From assembly GCF_017834145.1 (NCBI RefSeq), contig NZ_JAFIDA010000001.1, positions 1,736,001 through 1,800,000 of the forward strand: a stretch of DNA of 64,000 nucleotides. The letters run 5' to 3'. The stretch is from Leucobacter exalbidus. Its GTDB lineage: Bacteria > Actinomycetota > Actinomycetes > Actinomycetales > Microbacteriaceae. The position numbers and the translations under genes were made by a program. The notes under the pieces were generated by a model. That model was not told the origin of the DNA. It saw only the letters and a list, made by a program, of their open reading frames with translations, and made no database searches. Position 1 is the first letter of the stretch; each line of letters opens with the position of its first letter. This document shows positions 9,158-18,189 of this stretch, in pieces.

Positions 9158-9955
9158 TTTCTTCACCAGTCGCTGCTTCGTTCGTTGCTTCCTGCCGCCC
9201 CTCGGCGAGCTGCTGCAGCACCCGACTCACATGTTCCTTGTTACGCAGCGTGAACTGTGCCGAGGATGCGGCCGAGTTCGCGGCCGCCGCGACACTCACG
9301 CGCCCCACCTCGGCATCCGACACCCAGGTCGGGTCGACCCACTGACGCTGACGAGTTTCGACCGGGCCGAGTATCTGCGCGAAAACACGTCGCTCGGCAC
9401 CAACCTCTTGCGAGAGAACCTCGTGCATCATCTTGAGGGCGGCCTGCTCCATGTTGATGATGGAGGCCCCGGGCACGGGGGTGGTCGCGCTGCCGCCCAG
9501 GATCAGCTGGTAGCTGCCATGCTTCGGCAGTCGCGGAATCCACGCCCGCGCGGTCGCGAAGTGGGCGGTGGTGAGTTCTACGAAGTAACGGTTCCACTCA
9601 TCGCGTGTCACCTGCCAGAGCGGCCGCCCCTGCCACCAGCCACCAATCGATGCGACGACGTCGGTCACCGGGCCGAACTGGGTCTCTACGGCCGCGGCCA
9701 GTGACTCGGCGCCGTCGAACGTCACGTAGTCATGAATGACGAAGTGCAGGTTGGGATGCTCGGCGAGTGCGCCCAGCACCTCACGGAACTCGGCGACGCG
9801 AGCCTCGGAACGCGAAGGAAAAATGATCTCGTCCCGAGTCATCAGCCAGGCGCGCACGACGCCCTCCCCACTGATCCGGTGCCGCCGATGATCACGACGC
9901 GACGACCAGACAGGTCTCGCCCCTGCTCTTCGTTCTGCACTTCAGCCACGGTCAT
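9150..9955 (-). pseudogene. Short-chain dehydrogenase-like gene with a frameshift
   Basis: The ATG at 9955 opens a frame with a Rossmann start (RRVVIIGGTGSVGR) that runs out near 9845. A second frame from about 9857 continues the SDR-like protein (DVVASIGGWWQG, then a C-terminal half to 9150). Adding one base in the GGGGAGGGC stretch near 9858-9866 joins them as one ~268-residue protein. No clear YxxxK was found, so it is an atypical SDR. A 30-bp palindrome lies 42 bp upstream of the start. The break may be a real mutation or a homopolymer sequencing error. The truncated FAD oxidase follows in the same operon. Confidence 0.7.
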
Positions 9956-9996
9956 GGCTGCCTCCCTCGGTTGCTCGCTGACGGAAATCACCGCCG

Positions 9997-10026
9997 CACA
10001 CTTATCTGTAACTACAGGTAAGTGTG
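9997..10026. promoter_or_regulatory. 30-bp near-perfect palindromic operator
   Basis: Left arm CACACTTATCTGTA (9997-10010), 2-nt spacer, right arm TACAGGTAAGTGTG (10013-10026); 13 of 14 positions pair. It lies 42 bp upstream of the frameshifted SDR start on the minus strand. Size and symmetry suit a TetR- or MarR-type dimer pair. No such regulator gene is in the window. Confidence 0.7.
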
Positions 10027-10072
10027 CTGTGTTCCCGTAATTTTGCACCGCCCGAGGGCCCAGCAAAACACG

Positions 10073-10116
10073 AAAGGTCTCTCGCGGGAATCCAGTGATC
10101 CCCGCGAGAGACCTTT
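10073..10116 (-). terminator. Intrinsic terminator of the P450/catabolic operon
   Basis: A 16-bp perfect stem (AAAGGTCTCTCGCGGG at 10073-10088 with its complement at 10101-10116) encloses an ~12-nt loop. It sits 13 bp past the stop of the SDR gene that ends the minus-strand operon. A/T runs border both sides, so it may also stop transcription from the other strand. Confidence 0.85.
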
Positions 10117-10128
10117 TCGACAGAAGCC

Positions 10129-10905
10129 TTACGAGGCAGTCTGCCCACCGTCGACAGCTATCACTTGGCCCGTGACGTAGCTGGCGCGGTCAGACAGCAA
10201 CCAAAGCGCCGCCTGCGCAATCTCGAGCGGTTCAGCCGTGCGCTTCAGCGCCGTCCTGGAGACCATTCGATCCTCGCTGCCTGCAACAGTCTCAAATAGC
10301 CGTTCAAGCAGCGGGGTTCTCGTGGGCCCGGGGGCGATGGCGTTCACACGAACTCCGCGCAAACCATACTCAAGGGCCGCAGACTTTGTCACCCCGAGGA
10401 TTGCATGCTTGCTGGCCGAATAGGCTGCGGCTTGCGCAGCTCCGATGAGACCCGCCAGTGACGAGGTGTTCACAATCGCCGCACCAGCAGTCATTGCCGC
10501 AAGCTCAGCACGCATTGACTGCCAGACACCGTTGAGATTCACGTCTAGCGTTCGCTGCCAATCAGCAAACTCAACATCCAGCAAGCCACCCGAAGGTCCC
10601 GGAATTCCAGCATTATTGAATGCTCCATCCAGGCTGCCATAGCTACCCACAGCAGTTTGCGCAGCATCAGTCATGAACGCATGATCAGTCACATCGCCAG
10701 ACAGGCCTATCGCAGAAAAGCCATCTGCCTCCAGCAGAGCAACCAACTGCGCTAGCGCCCCCTCGTCGCGGTCCACGACGACAAGAGACGCACCTTCGCG
10801 AGCGAACAACTTGGCTGCAGCTTCACCAATTCCAGCCGCAGCCCCCGTAACGAGAACCGACTTGCCGGCAAGTTCCGCCGAGCCACCCACAGGGGCGGTA
10901 CCCAC
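10129..10905 (-). CDS. Short-chain dehydrogenase/reductase, last gene of the catabolic operon
   Basis: A classical 258-residue NAD(P)-dependent SDR. The cofactor motif TGAAAGIG lies near residues 20-27, FNNAG near 92, the catalytic Ser in NTSSLAG, and Y-S-A-S-K (Tyr and Lys of the triad) near 160-164. An acidic residue after the second strand (VVVDRDE) suggests NAD preference. The start is GTG at 10905, and its G is the last base of the P450 stop TAG, so translation is coupled. In context it would oxidise an alcohol made by the P450 to a ketone, the substrate type of the Baeyer-Villiger enzyme at 19942. That role is inference. Confidence 0.88.
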   Translation of the reverse strand: MGTAPVGGSAELAGKSVLVTGAAAGIGEAAAKLFAREGASLVVVDRDEGALAQLVALLEADGFSAIGLSGDVTDHAFMTDAAQTAVGSYGSLDGAFNNAGIPGPSGGLLDVEFADWQRTLDVNLNGVWQSMRAELAAMTAGAAIVNTSSLAGLIGAAQAAAYSASKHAILGVTKSAALEYGLRGVRVNAIAPGPTRTPLLERLFETVAGSEDRMVSRTALKRTAEPLEIAQAALWLLSDRASYVTGQVIAVDGGQTAS

Positions 10906-12104
10906 TATGAAATTTCAATCGGGAGCTGAGTCCAGCTCCTGAGTGGTGCGGTGTTAAGCGACACGGCCTCGCCAGCAAGCTTGAGGTTGGTAACCTTCTT
11001 CGCGAACGTGGTCAGCAGAATCTGCACCTCCATGCGGGCTAGCGGCTGGCCTGCGCACTGGTGAATTCCAAAGCCAAGCCCCAAGTGATCGCGACTCGCC
11101 TGCGTCAGGTCATACTGTTCTGCACGCTCGCCCCACTTGCGATCATCACGCCCAGTCGCGCCGGTGAAGAAGATGATCTTCTTGCCACCGGTGAGCTTGA
11201 TTCCGCCGAGCTCGGTGTCCTCCGACACTGTGCGAGTGATCGTCTGAGTAGGCGACTCGAAGCGAAGCGTTTCATCAAGTGCAAACTTTGCGAGATCGGG
11301 TTCAGCGGAGAGCTTTTCCCACTGTTCCGGGAAATCAATAAGTGAGTGAATCGTGTTCACGAGCCCAAAGATCGTGGTGTCCATGCCGGCCGTAATAAGT
11401 GCCCGGATCAGCTTTACCGCCAGCTCATCATCAATGTCACCCTCGTCAACCATGGCCCAGATACGTGCACCCCAGCCGTCTGGGGTGAGGTTTTCGCGCT
11501 TGCTGGCGTTAGCAACCCATTCCCGAAGCGGACCAGCTTCGCTCATGATTTCACGAATCCTTTCGTTGTGCGGCGACGTCGAAGCTTGGATGGAGAGGCT
11601 GCTGAACGGCAGCATGCTGTCCCGACCGTCTTCAGGCACACCGATCAGGTCAGGCACAATCGAGAAGGGGAATTGGTAGGCAAAATCTTCGTAGGCATCA
11701 ATAGTGCCCTTAGCGAGGAGTTCATCAACGAGTTCCTCGGCCCGAGCCGTCAGCCTCGCCTGCAGTCCCCGCATTTCCTTCGCGGTAAACAGCTTGATGA
11801 TCGCCTGTCGAGCTACGTCATGGTTCGGCGGGTCCTGCTCAACCAGGCCACTCGGCTTGAGGCCAGGCCACCGCTCTGAATCGGCCAGGTCAGCTAGCCC
11901 CACACCGCGCGCGGAAGTGAAGCGGCGCCAGTCGAGTAGGGCCTCTCGCGCCAGATCGTATCGCCCGGTTGCGTAGGCATCGTACTTTTCGAGGTAGACC
12001 ACGGGGCCGGCATCTCGCAAGCGAGTATAGAAGGGGTACGGGTTGAGCCAGACGTCTTCCCCGTAAGGATCCTCGTGAATAACCGGAAGCGACGAGCTTT
12101 GCAT
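10905..12104 (-). CDS. Cytochrome P450, CYP199-like
   Basis: A soluble 399-residue bacterial P450. It has the I-helix oxygen motif A239-G-M-D-T-T244, the ExxR pair (E278, R281), and the heme loop with thiolate Cys350 in LGFGIHQCAG. The Phe normally eight residues before the Cys is Leu here. The N-terminal third (RLRDAGPVVYLEKY, then SARGVGLADL, then EQDPPNHDVAR) resembles CYP199A enzymes, which oxidise para-substituted aromatic acids. The electron donors appear to be the flavodoxin and adrenodoxin-reductase-like proteins just upstream, as in the P450cin/cindoxin system. Likely role: hydroxylation or dealkylation of an aromatic side chain. The substrate is not readable from sequence. Confidence 0.92.
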   Translation of the reverse strand: MQSSSLPVIHEDPYGEDVWLNPYPFYTRLRDAGPVVYLEKYDAYATGRYDLAREALLDWRRFTSARGVGLADLADSERWPGLKPSGLVEQDPPNHDVARQAIIKLFTAKEMRGLQARLTARAEELVDELLAKGTIDAYEDFAYQFPFSIVPDLIGVPEDGRDSMLPFSSLSIQASTSPHNERIREIMSEAGPLREWVANASKRENLTPDGWGARIWAMVDEGDIDDELAVKLIRALITAGMDTTIFGLVNTIHSLIDFPEQWEKLSAEPDLAKFALDETLRFESPTQTITRTVSEDTELGGIKLTGGKKIIFFTGATGRDDRKWGERAEQYDLTQASRDHLGLGFGIHQCAGQPLARMEVQILLTTFAKKVTNLKLAGEAVSLNTAPLRSWTQLPIEIS

Positions 12105-12264
12105 TTTCTACTCTCTTCTTTGAGGTTGACCACCCTGACCGAGCGGTGCAGCGGCATACGGCAAGACTATCCGTTAACTATATGAAATGTGCTGGATTTC
12201 ATAAAATCTAGTATTTAATACAGTATGCGCGCTGGGTGGCCGCGCACGGTTGAGCGTTCAGGTG
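12105..12264. promoter_or_regulatory. Spacer before P450 with an inverted repeat, possible internal promoter
   Basis: This 160-bp AT-rich gap is the only long spacer inside the minus-strand operon. It holds TATGAAAT (12181-12188) and ATTTCATA (12196-12203), an 8-bp inverted repeat with a 7-nt spacer. Next to it is an AT-rich stretch (TAGTATTTAATACAG) that could hold a promoter. It may give separate control of P450 and SDR. Confidence 0.4.
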
Positions 12265-12726
12265 TTATTTTGTCAGCGACGCGGCTTCCTGAAGCACCCC
12301 TTCAATCCATTCAAGCGCCACTTCGCTTGCGTCATCCCAACTTGATGCATCGTGCCGGCCATACTCGCCGATTCGCTTCGCACCCTGCCCCGCAAAGCGG
12401 CGGTCGATGTGTTCGCTGCCCTGGCTATAAGTTGCTTCGTAGAATCGATCTCCGAGCCCAAACATTGCGTACACAACACCGCTGAGATCTGGCAGGACCG
12501 AATCAAAATCATCGATGAATGGTTTCACCACATTGGGGACTTCACCGTCGCCATGAGTCGAGCACACAACCACATATAGCCGGTCAGTCGTCAGCGCCCC
12601 CGGCTCAATCTCGTGTATTTCATTCAGCTCAGTCTCGCAACCAGACTCCTTAAGCTGTTCAATGAGGTCCTCAGCGATGAGCTCACAATTGCCAGATTCT
12701 GTGCCATACAGTACGTGTACCTTCAT
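12265..12726 (-). CDS. Flavodoxin (cindoxin-like) P450 electron carrier
   Basis: A 153-residue flavodoxin. The FMN phosphate loop is GTESGN (residues 9-14), STHGDGEVP forms the 50s loop, and FGLGDRFYEATYSQG forms the loop that cradles the isoalloxazine ring. Flavodoxins carry one or two electrons in the cytosol. Most bacterial P450s use ferredoxins, but P450cin of Citrobacter uses a dedicated flavodoxin, and this gene sits between a P450 and a reductase in the same way. It starts at 12726, 36 bp after the reductase stop. Confidence 0.9.
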   Translation of the reverse strand: MKVHVLYGTESGNCELIAEDLIEQLKESGCETELNEIHEIEPGALTTDRLYVVVCSTHGDGEVPNVVKPFIDDFDSVLPDLSGVVYAMFGLGDRFYEATYSQGSEHIDRRFAGQGAKRIGEYGRHDASSWDDASEVALEWIEGVLQEAASLTK

Positions 12727-12762
12727 AGCGATTCCCTTCTTAAAAGCTTTCTATAACCAAAT

Positions 12763-14076
12763 TTATGAGGATGCCCCGCGCGCTACACGAATCATGTCTT
12801 GCGCAGTTTTCACTTTTCGCCGCACACGTTCGGCGCCTGCGCCAGCACGCTCGTGCTCATCGAGCCGAAGCCAATCTGAATACGAAACAGCTAACTCTCT
12901 CACATCCGCTGGGAGCCCCACCCACCCCGCTTTATCAGAACGAGGAGCGAGTTCACCAGACTGCAAGTCAGCCTCAATCTCAGCAGCTACAGACTTGGCG
13001 CAAGCACGGTTCTCGGGAACGCCCCCCGTGGCTCCACGCTTAAGCCACCCAGTCCGGTAAACACCAGGAGCCACCTTGCCTGAGTCGCTTGGCTCAAAGA
13101 CAGACGCATCCGTCGACTCTTCAGACGACCAAGCAGCTGAAACCAGGCGTGTGTCACCTAATTCAAACCCAATTGCTGTGATCACGCTAGTCGCATCAAT
13201 GATGACCCGTTCACTCTGCCGCACCAGGGCGACGCCTGTAACACGAGCGTCGCCAAGCAGCTCGACCGGTTCGGCTCCAAAATGAAGATCGACCTGAACG
13301 TCATGGGAGCCCCCCGAGGAACCGTTTCCGCTGCCGACTAGCTCCAGCCGGGCTGAACCCCGGGCATCAATGTCACCGTCAGGTGATTCAACGCCATATG
13401 CAGTGAGGTGAACACTATCTAAGTCGATAATTTCCTTGAGCATCTGAGGGTCGAAAGCACTTTTAGCGGCCGATGATCTGCTGAGCACAGTGACGCGCTT
13501 CGCAGGCCCCCTCGCATACTCTTCAAGCGCTTCATCATCTATGTCGCTCCCCGCGTAGAGTGATGCTGGCTTTGCCAGAAATCGCAACACGTCCATCGCA
13601 ACGTTGCCCGCACCAACGATAACAATTTCATCGCCAAGCTCATCCAACGCTTGAGTTGCATTAGGTGCAGAGTTCAACCTCCGAGTGATCGCACCCGCAC
13701 CAAAGACGCCCTGAAGTTCTTCTCCCAAGACCCCTAACGGCCGGTCTTCGTAACGACCCGTCGCTAAGACAACGGCATCGAATTGAGCCGCGAGGTCATT
13801 GACCGACAGCTGCGCTTCTGCGCCTTCGCCGATATGAACGCCACCGGCAAACCTAATATCTGGGGAGCGAAACATTCTTTCGAACTGCCGCGTAATCGCT
13901 TTTGTGTGCTGATGATCAGCTGCAACACCGTAGCGAATGAGCCCGAACGGAGATGCATACCTGTCGAAGATGACAATCTCCGCCGCTGACAGACTCCGTT
14001 GCAGCGCCTGCGCAAGATAGCACCCCGCTGCGCCAGCTCCAACAACTGCAATCTTTACTGAATTTTCAGTGCTCAT
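12763..14076 (-). CDS. Adrenodoxin-reductase-like FAD/NADPH reductase
   Basis: A 437-residue flavoprotein with an N-terminal FAD site (VVGAGAAGCYLA, residues ~11-22), a second dinucleotide site (VGAGNVAMDVLRF, near 152) and the family signature YRTGWLKRGATGGVPENRACA split by Gly/Pro residues near 343-363. These are features of adrenodoxin reductase/FprA proteins, which pass electrons from NADPH to a small carrier. Next to a flavodoxin and a P450, it resembles the cindoxin reductase arrangement. It ends 36 bp before the flavodoxin and begins 20 bp after the esterase stop. Confidence 0.9.
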   Translation of the reverse strand: MSTENSVKIAVVGAGAAGCYLAQALQRSLSAAEIVIFDRYASPFGLIRYGVAADHQHTKAITRQFERMFRSPDIRFAGGVHIGEGAEAQLSVNDLAAQFDAVVLATGRYEDRPLGVLGEELQGVFGAGAITRRLNSAPNATQALDELGDEIVIVGAGNVAMDVLRFLAKPASLYAGSDIDDEALEEYARGPAKRVTVLSRSSAAKSAFDPQMLKEIIDLDSVHLTAYGVESPDGDIDARGSARLELVGSGNGSSGGSHDVQVDLHFGAEPVELLGDARVTGVALVRQSERVIIDATSVITAIGFELGDTRLVSAAWSSEESTDASVFEPSDSGKVAPGVYRTGWLKRGATGGVPENRACAKSVAAEIEADLQSGELAPRSDKAGWVGLPADVRELAVSYSDWLRLDEHERAGAGAERVRRKVKTAQDMIRVARGASS

Positions 14077-14096
14077 TTAATCATTCCTTACATTGC

Positions 14097-15521
14097 TCAG
14101 CTAGCGGCACTGCTAGTTGATTTTGCCTTAATCCAGCTATCGGGCTCAATCCTTGTCGTTGGTGAAACTCCAAGTTCCCGAGTCTCCCGCCGCAGATTGG
14201 GCTCAACGTCTTGTCCGCCGCTTACAAAAATTCGAACCATGGATATTAGTTCATCCGACATCTGCTCAAACACCTCTCGGGGCATTCCCTCAAGCATGGG
14301 TGCGCCTTGCCATTGCTCACGATTTCCAAACAACAGCGGGACCGCAAAGCAATGCGGAGCCCCTAACGCAAGCCCCACTGGGTCATGCACACGCACAAGC
14401 GACGCTGGAATGCCCGCGGCAGCCGCAGATTCCGCCAACTGCATCGCAGGCAATCTGAACTTTTCGAGTGTGATTACATCGCCCATTCGCTGCTTCGCTG
14501 ATGCGACTTTACGGCTATTTTGGAGCATGACTGCAACGCGTTCGGGCTCATTAAACGTCGCCGCTATCGCCTCTTCCACACGCACTTCAGTGAACGCTGC
14601 ATCAGGTGCAGCCGCCACAAATGCCTGACCCTCGTCAGAAGTCGTCACTACGAGCACGTCCGAGACGTGCGCGTTCTTGCCAAACGCGCACGCGTCGCCG
14701 GTCTCGGTCGACACCAGTCCGTCATCTATGACAGGGAATACTGGCATCCCCCGACCTCTGTACTCTGCCACCAGCTGCTGCTGAGCCGAAAGCACATCGG
14801 AGGTTGTGGCCTCTTGAGGTGACACTTCCAACGCTGCCACGAATGCGCTGCTGCGCTCCCGGTAGGCTGCCTCATCGAACGGCGCGTCACCCGGCGGGCT
14901 CACTAAGAGCACTCGTCGAAAAAGTCCCTTAGCTTCAGTCGCAGTTGCGAGCGCCTGCGCGATCCAACCGCCAGCAGAATCACCAGCGAGCGTGACGTTC
15001 TCGGGGTCTCCACCGAATGCAGTGATGTACCGCTGCACCCAACGAAGCGCCAGCATTACATCGTGCAGGCCTTGGTTACGAAGTTCAGCTCCAGGCCCAT
15101 CTCCCAAAAAGCCCCAGGCCCCAATTCGATAATTCACAGTCACAACGATTGCTTCTGTGCCACGAGAGAGTTGCCCACCGGCGTACCACTGCGAGCTACC
15201 ACTTCCTGATAAGAAGCCGCCGCCCGGAACAAAGACGATGACTGGAGCATCGTGCGAGCGGACTGGCCCTTGGATACGGAGGTGAAACGCATCAACAGTT
15301 TGCTCGAGATCAGACAGCGCCGAGCCAAGCAAGAAATCAAGGCCCCCCGGATTCTGGGGGAAGCAAGCCGGAGACGTCTGCCGCGGTGTTGACAGTTCGG
15401 CCAAACTAAACGGCCTATTCGCTTCACTTAATTGCGCATACTGGACGCCCCGCGCATCGAAGATACCGTCGGTTGCGGGCGCGGTGATTTCTCCGCCAAA
15501 GAATTCCAGTGTGCTGGTCAA
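14097..15521 (-). CDS. Type-B carboxylesterase
   Basis: A 474-residue alpha/beta-hydrolase of the carboxylesterase B family. The oxyanion-hole motif is VPGGGF (98-103), a YRIGAWGFL segment follows, and the nucleophile is Ser182 in G-D-S-A-G. The acid and His residues lie further on (a His in DPVGLALGAPHCFAVP). No signal peptide is seen, so it is cytosolic. In the operon it is the natural enzyme to hydrolyse an aryl or alkyl ester made by the Baeyer-Villiger monooxygenase, releasing a phenol and a short acid. The ester substrate is inferred. Confidence 0.88.
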   Translation of the reverse strand: MTSTLEFFGGEITAPATDGIFDARGVQYAQLSEANRPFSLAELSTPRQTSPACFPQNPGGLDFLLGSALSDLEQTVDAFHLRIQGPVRSHDAPVIVFVPGGGFLSGSGSSQWYAGGQLSRGTEAIVVTVNYRIGAWGFLGDGPGAELRNQGLHDVMLALRWVQRYITAFGGDPENVTLAGDSAGGWIAQALATATEAKGLFRRVLLVSPPGDAPFDEAAYRERSSAFVAALEVSPQEATTSDVLSAQQQLVAEYRGRGMPVFPVIDDGLVSTETGDACAFGKNAHVSDVLVVTTSDEGQAFVAAAPDAAFTEVRVEEAIAATFNEPERVAVMLQNSRKVASAKQRMGDVITLEKFRLPAMQLAESAAAAGIPASLVRVHDPVGLALGAPHCFAVPLLFGNREQWQGAPMLEGMPREVFEQMSDELISMVRIFVSGGQDVEPNLRRETRELGVSPTTRIEPDSWIKAKSTSSAAS

Positions 15522-15577
15522 AACAGTCTCTCAATTTCTCATCGTGCTCGTATGCGCAGTGCGTCCCGATAGATAGA

Positions 15578-17167
15578 TCAGAAGCTGACAAGCTCCCGAA
15601 GCTTCGCCAAGATGGCCACTTCATCAGTCTGTTCAAACGCTCCGTATACATACTTATCGGGGCGAATCAGCAGGAAGCGCGATCGTTCACCCGACAGCTT
15701 TGACAAAGAGCCATCCAAATCGACTAGATCGATGCTGCCAGAACCGTTTGCGGCAGGCCGACGGCCAGCAGCGATCACAACGTGCCGCACGCCAAACGCT
15801 TCCCAGCCCGCGTTCAAGGGCGCCGTTCTGGCAGATCTGCCCGCGATCTCGATCAAAGACCAACCTGTACCGAGCACGGTGTCGAGAGGCATTTCTTCAC
15901 CGTCGGTTGTCTGAACACGCGGTTGGCTCAGTGAGCGGCCAATCACTTCAGCAAGAGCTGGGAGGGCCGACGTAGCCGTTGCTGCCCCCGCCTCCGTGTA
16001 GACCGGAGGAGTAATAAATTTCATTCCTGAGAGGAAGTCTCGTACCTTCGGAATCAAGCAAAGGCCTCGCACTACGGTGTCCCTCAGCCGCGGCACCACA
16101 GTTCCCGTAGCCATAACAACACGGCCCACACGTCGCGAGACTTTGACCATCTTCGCGCCGTGTGTATGCCGTTCAACCTCATATGAGTCGAGCAGCTGCT
16201 CGGTTGCTCGGCCGCGTAGTGCCTCAATCAGCTTCCACGCCAGGTTCTGCGCATCGCGGATACCGGCGTTCAGCCCCTGCCCGGCGAACGGAGGCATCAA
16301 GTGCGCCGCATCTCCGATCAAGAACAGTCGATTTACCCTGTAATGCTTTGCAATTCGCTGGTGAGCAACATAGACCGCGGCGCGGCGCACGTCAGCATCG
16401 TCGAGCTGGGGCCGGAAGGGCTTAACTAGATTCCGGATCATTTCGGGACGCGTCATCTCATCAGCGTCTTCACGATCAAACAGCATGAACTCAATGCGAA
16501 GGCGGCCCTTCACGCCAGGGACCAGCACATACGGGCGCTTACCATCACAGTGGAACTCAGCAAAGGGATCTCGCTTCGCAGTCTCCCCCAGCAGGTCGAT
16601 GACGATCCAACGCTGCGGCTGGGTGCTCCCTACTAGCGGAATGTTCGCGAGTTTCCGAACCGTACTCTTGCCGCCGTCTGCACCAACGAGCCACTCCGCT
16701 GCAAAACTGACGTTGGCACCGTGAGAATCCGTAGCTTCAACAGTGACCCCCCGTACGCTCTGAGACAGGCCGGTGACCTCGTGGCCGAGCTTGAAATCAA
16801 TATTTGAGTGTTCAAGTGCACGATCAAAGAGAAGTTGCTCCATGACCGGCTGATCAAATTGAGACTTCGCTGGCTGCCCGATCCGAGATGGCATTGGCTT
16901 TGCAGATGCCAGAAGACGGCCATTCAGCCCAAAGTAACGACTCCCCGTGTCGAGAAGACTTTCGCTCTTCAGCGGTTCCGCAATTCCAAGGTCAGCCATC
17001 ACCCGGAGCGACTCGTCGACGAGGCTGATCGCCCGGGGAAGATCCCCGGGCTGCGTCGCGCGTTCCAAGACTAAGACCGAGAATCCCGCGTCTGCCAATA
17101 TCAGAGCGTGCGTCAGGCCTATCGGGCCTGCGCCGACAACAATTACGTCATTAGTTGCTGCATTCAT
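15578..17167 (-). CDS. FAD-dependent aromatic hydroxylase (MhpA/PheA-like)
   Basis: A 529-residue group A flavin hydroxylase. It shows GxGxxG (VVGAGPIG, residues 10-17), the DG motif in LVGADGGKSTVRK near 168, and the GD motif LIGDAAHLMPPFAGQG near 291, followed by a thioredoxin-fold-like C-terminal domain typical of the phenol hydroxylase/MhpA branch. These enzymes use NAD(P)H and O2 to add an ortho hydroxyl to a phenol, giving a catechol or hydroxyquinol ready for ring cleavage. It lies second in the minus operon, after the FAH hydrolase, which suggests it makes the dioxygenase substrate. Confidence 0.9.
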   Translation of the reverse strand: MNAATNDVIVVGAGPIGLTHALILADAGFSVLVLERATQPGDLPRAISLVDESLRVMADLGIAEPLKSESLLDTGSRYFGLNGRLLASAKPMPSRIGQPAKSQFDQPVMEQLLFDRALEHSNIDFKLGHEVTGLSQSVRGVTVEATDSHGANVSFAAEWLVGADGGKSTVRKLANIPLVGSTQPQRWIVIDLLGETAKRDPFAEFHCDGKRPYVLVPGVKGRLRIEFMLFDREDADEMTRPEMIRNLVKPFRPQLDDADVRRAAVYVAHQRIAKHYRVNRLFLIGDAAHLMPPFAGQGLNAGIRDAQNLAWKLIEALRGRATEQLLDSYEVERHTHGAKMVKVSRRVGRVVMATGTVVPRLRDTVVRGLCLIPKVRDFLSGMKFITPPVYTEAGAATATSALPALAEVIGRSLSQPRVQTTDGEEMPLDTVLGTGWSLIEIAGRSARTAPLNAGWEAFGVRHVVIAAGRRPAANGSGSIDLVDLDGSLSKLSGERSRFLLIRPDKYVYGAFEQTDEVAILAKLRELVSF

Positions 17168-17208
17168 GTTCTCAGTCCCAGTCTCAGTTCACGGACAGTC
17201 AGGGCTAA

Positions 17209-18048
17209 CTACGCAACGATCCGGTTGCTCAGCACACCCATACCGGTGGCCTCAACTTCTACAACGTCCCCATCCTTCAAGAAGGTCGGGGGAGTCATAA
17301 AGAGCCCCACGCCACCGGGAGTTCCGGTCGCTATCACGTCACCAGCACTCAGCGCAGTGAACGAAGTGATGTACTCAATCAGCTCAGGAATGTCGAAGAG
17401 TAGCTTCTCGACGCGAGCCTGCTGTCGAATTTCACCGTTGACACGAGTTTCCAGCACGACGTCATCGATTGACTCGACCTTATCTGCCGGAACGTAGTAG
17501 GGCCCAAAAGCACCACTCTCAGGAAAGTTCTTGCCAGGGGACCACTGCCCCGTGTGGCGCTGCCAGTCACGTGCCGAAAGGTCGTTGAACAACGCATAGC
17601 CCGCAACGTACTTCCATGCTTCCTCACGAGGCACACGGTAAGCATCTTCAGCGAGCACAATCGCGATCTCGCCCTCGTAGTCGTACATGTCTGAGGGCGG
17701 CAGCGTAAGGTCGACGCCGTGCGGAGCAAGGGTGTCAGCCCAACGAATAAAGATCGTGGGGTGCGGAACATCGGCGCGCCCCGTCTCGTCCTGATGGGAG
17801 CGGTAGTTCACGCCCGCGCACACAATCTTGCCAGGGTTGTCGATGAGCGTGTGGAACGTCGTATCTTCAACGGCCTGTTTTGGGTTCTCGAGGACCTGCT
17901 CTGCTCGTTCAGGCAAGACTTTGCCGACGATAGCTTCCTTCAGTGATGTCGCTACACCTGCCCCACTTGGACCCAGGTCGTACAGCAGGCCCGCGTGTTC
18001 CGCCCCCCAGGTAAGCCCGTCTACGCCCTGATAGCTAGCAAATCGCAT
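17209..18048 (-). CDS. Fumarylacetoacetate hydrolase family protein
   Basis: A 279-residue FAH-fold enzyme. Metal-binding acids are in YDYEGEIAIVL (E-G-E) and a downstream NDLSARDWQ; the usual lid region SPGKNFPESGAFGP and the GTPGGVG loop are present. Family members hydrolyse or isomerise ring-cleavage products such as acylpyruvates. I chose the ATG at 18048 because AGGAGA lies about 9 nt upstream; longer in-frame starts (18066, 18132) lack this. It is the first gene of the minus operon, divergent from the GntR regulator. It probably works downstream of the extradiol dioxygenase. Confidence 0.9.
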   Translation of the reverse strand: MRFASYQGVDGLTWGAEHAGLLYDLGPSGAGVATSLKEAIVGKVLPERAEQVLENPKQAVEDTTFHTLIDNPGKIVCAGVNYRSHQDETGRADVPHPTIFIRWADTLAPHGVDLTLPPSDMYDYEGEIAIVLAEDAYRVPREEAWKYVAGYALFNDLSARDWQRHTGQWSPGKNFPESGAFGPYYVPADKVESIDDVVLETRVNGEIRQQARVEKLLFDIPELIEYITSFTALSAGDVIATGTPGGVGLFMTPPTFLKDGDVVEVEATGMGVLSNRIVA

Positions 18049-18189
18049 GTGAGTTCGTCTCCTCATTAGTACAACGTCATCGTTTGTATATGCCTGGGCG
18101 CGTAAATCAGCTACCCCGCTTGCATTGTGCATACTCTATCAAAAAATACAAAATAATCACATATCTTTAAAATATCCTAGGGTGGGACC

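Noticed and set aside
10129-18048. 1,8-cineole degradation cluster
   Set aside because: The P450-flavodoxin-reductase trio resembles the cineole system, but the P450 looks CYP199-like and the cluster has aromatic ring hydroxylase, extradiol dioxygenase and FAH genes, which cineole breakdown does not need.
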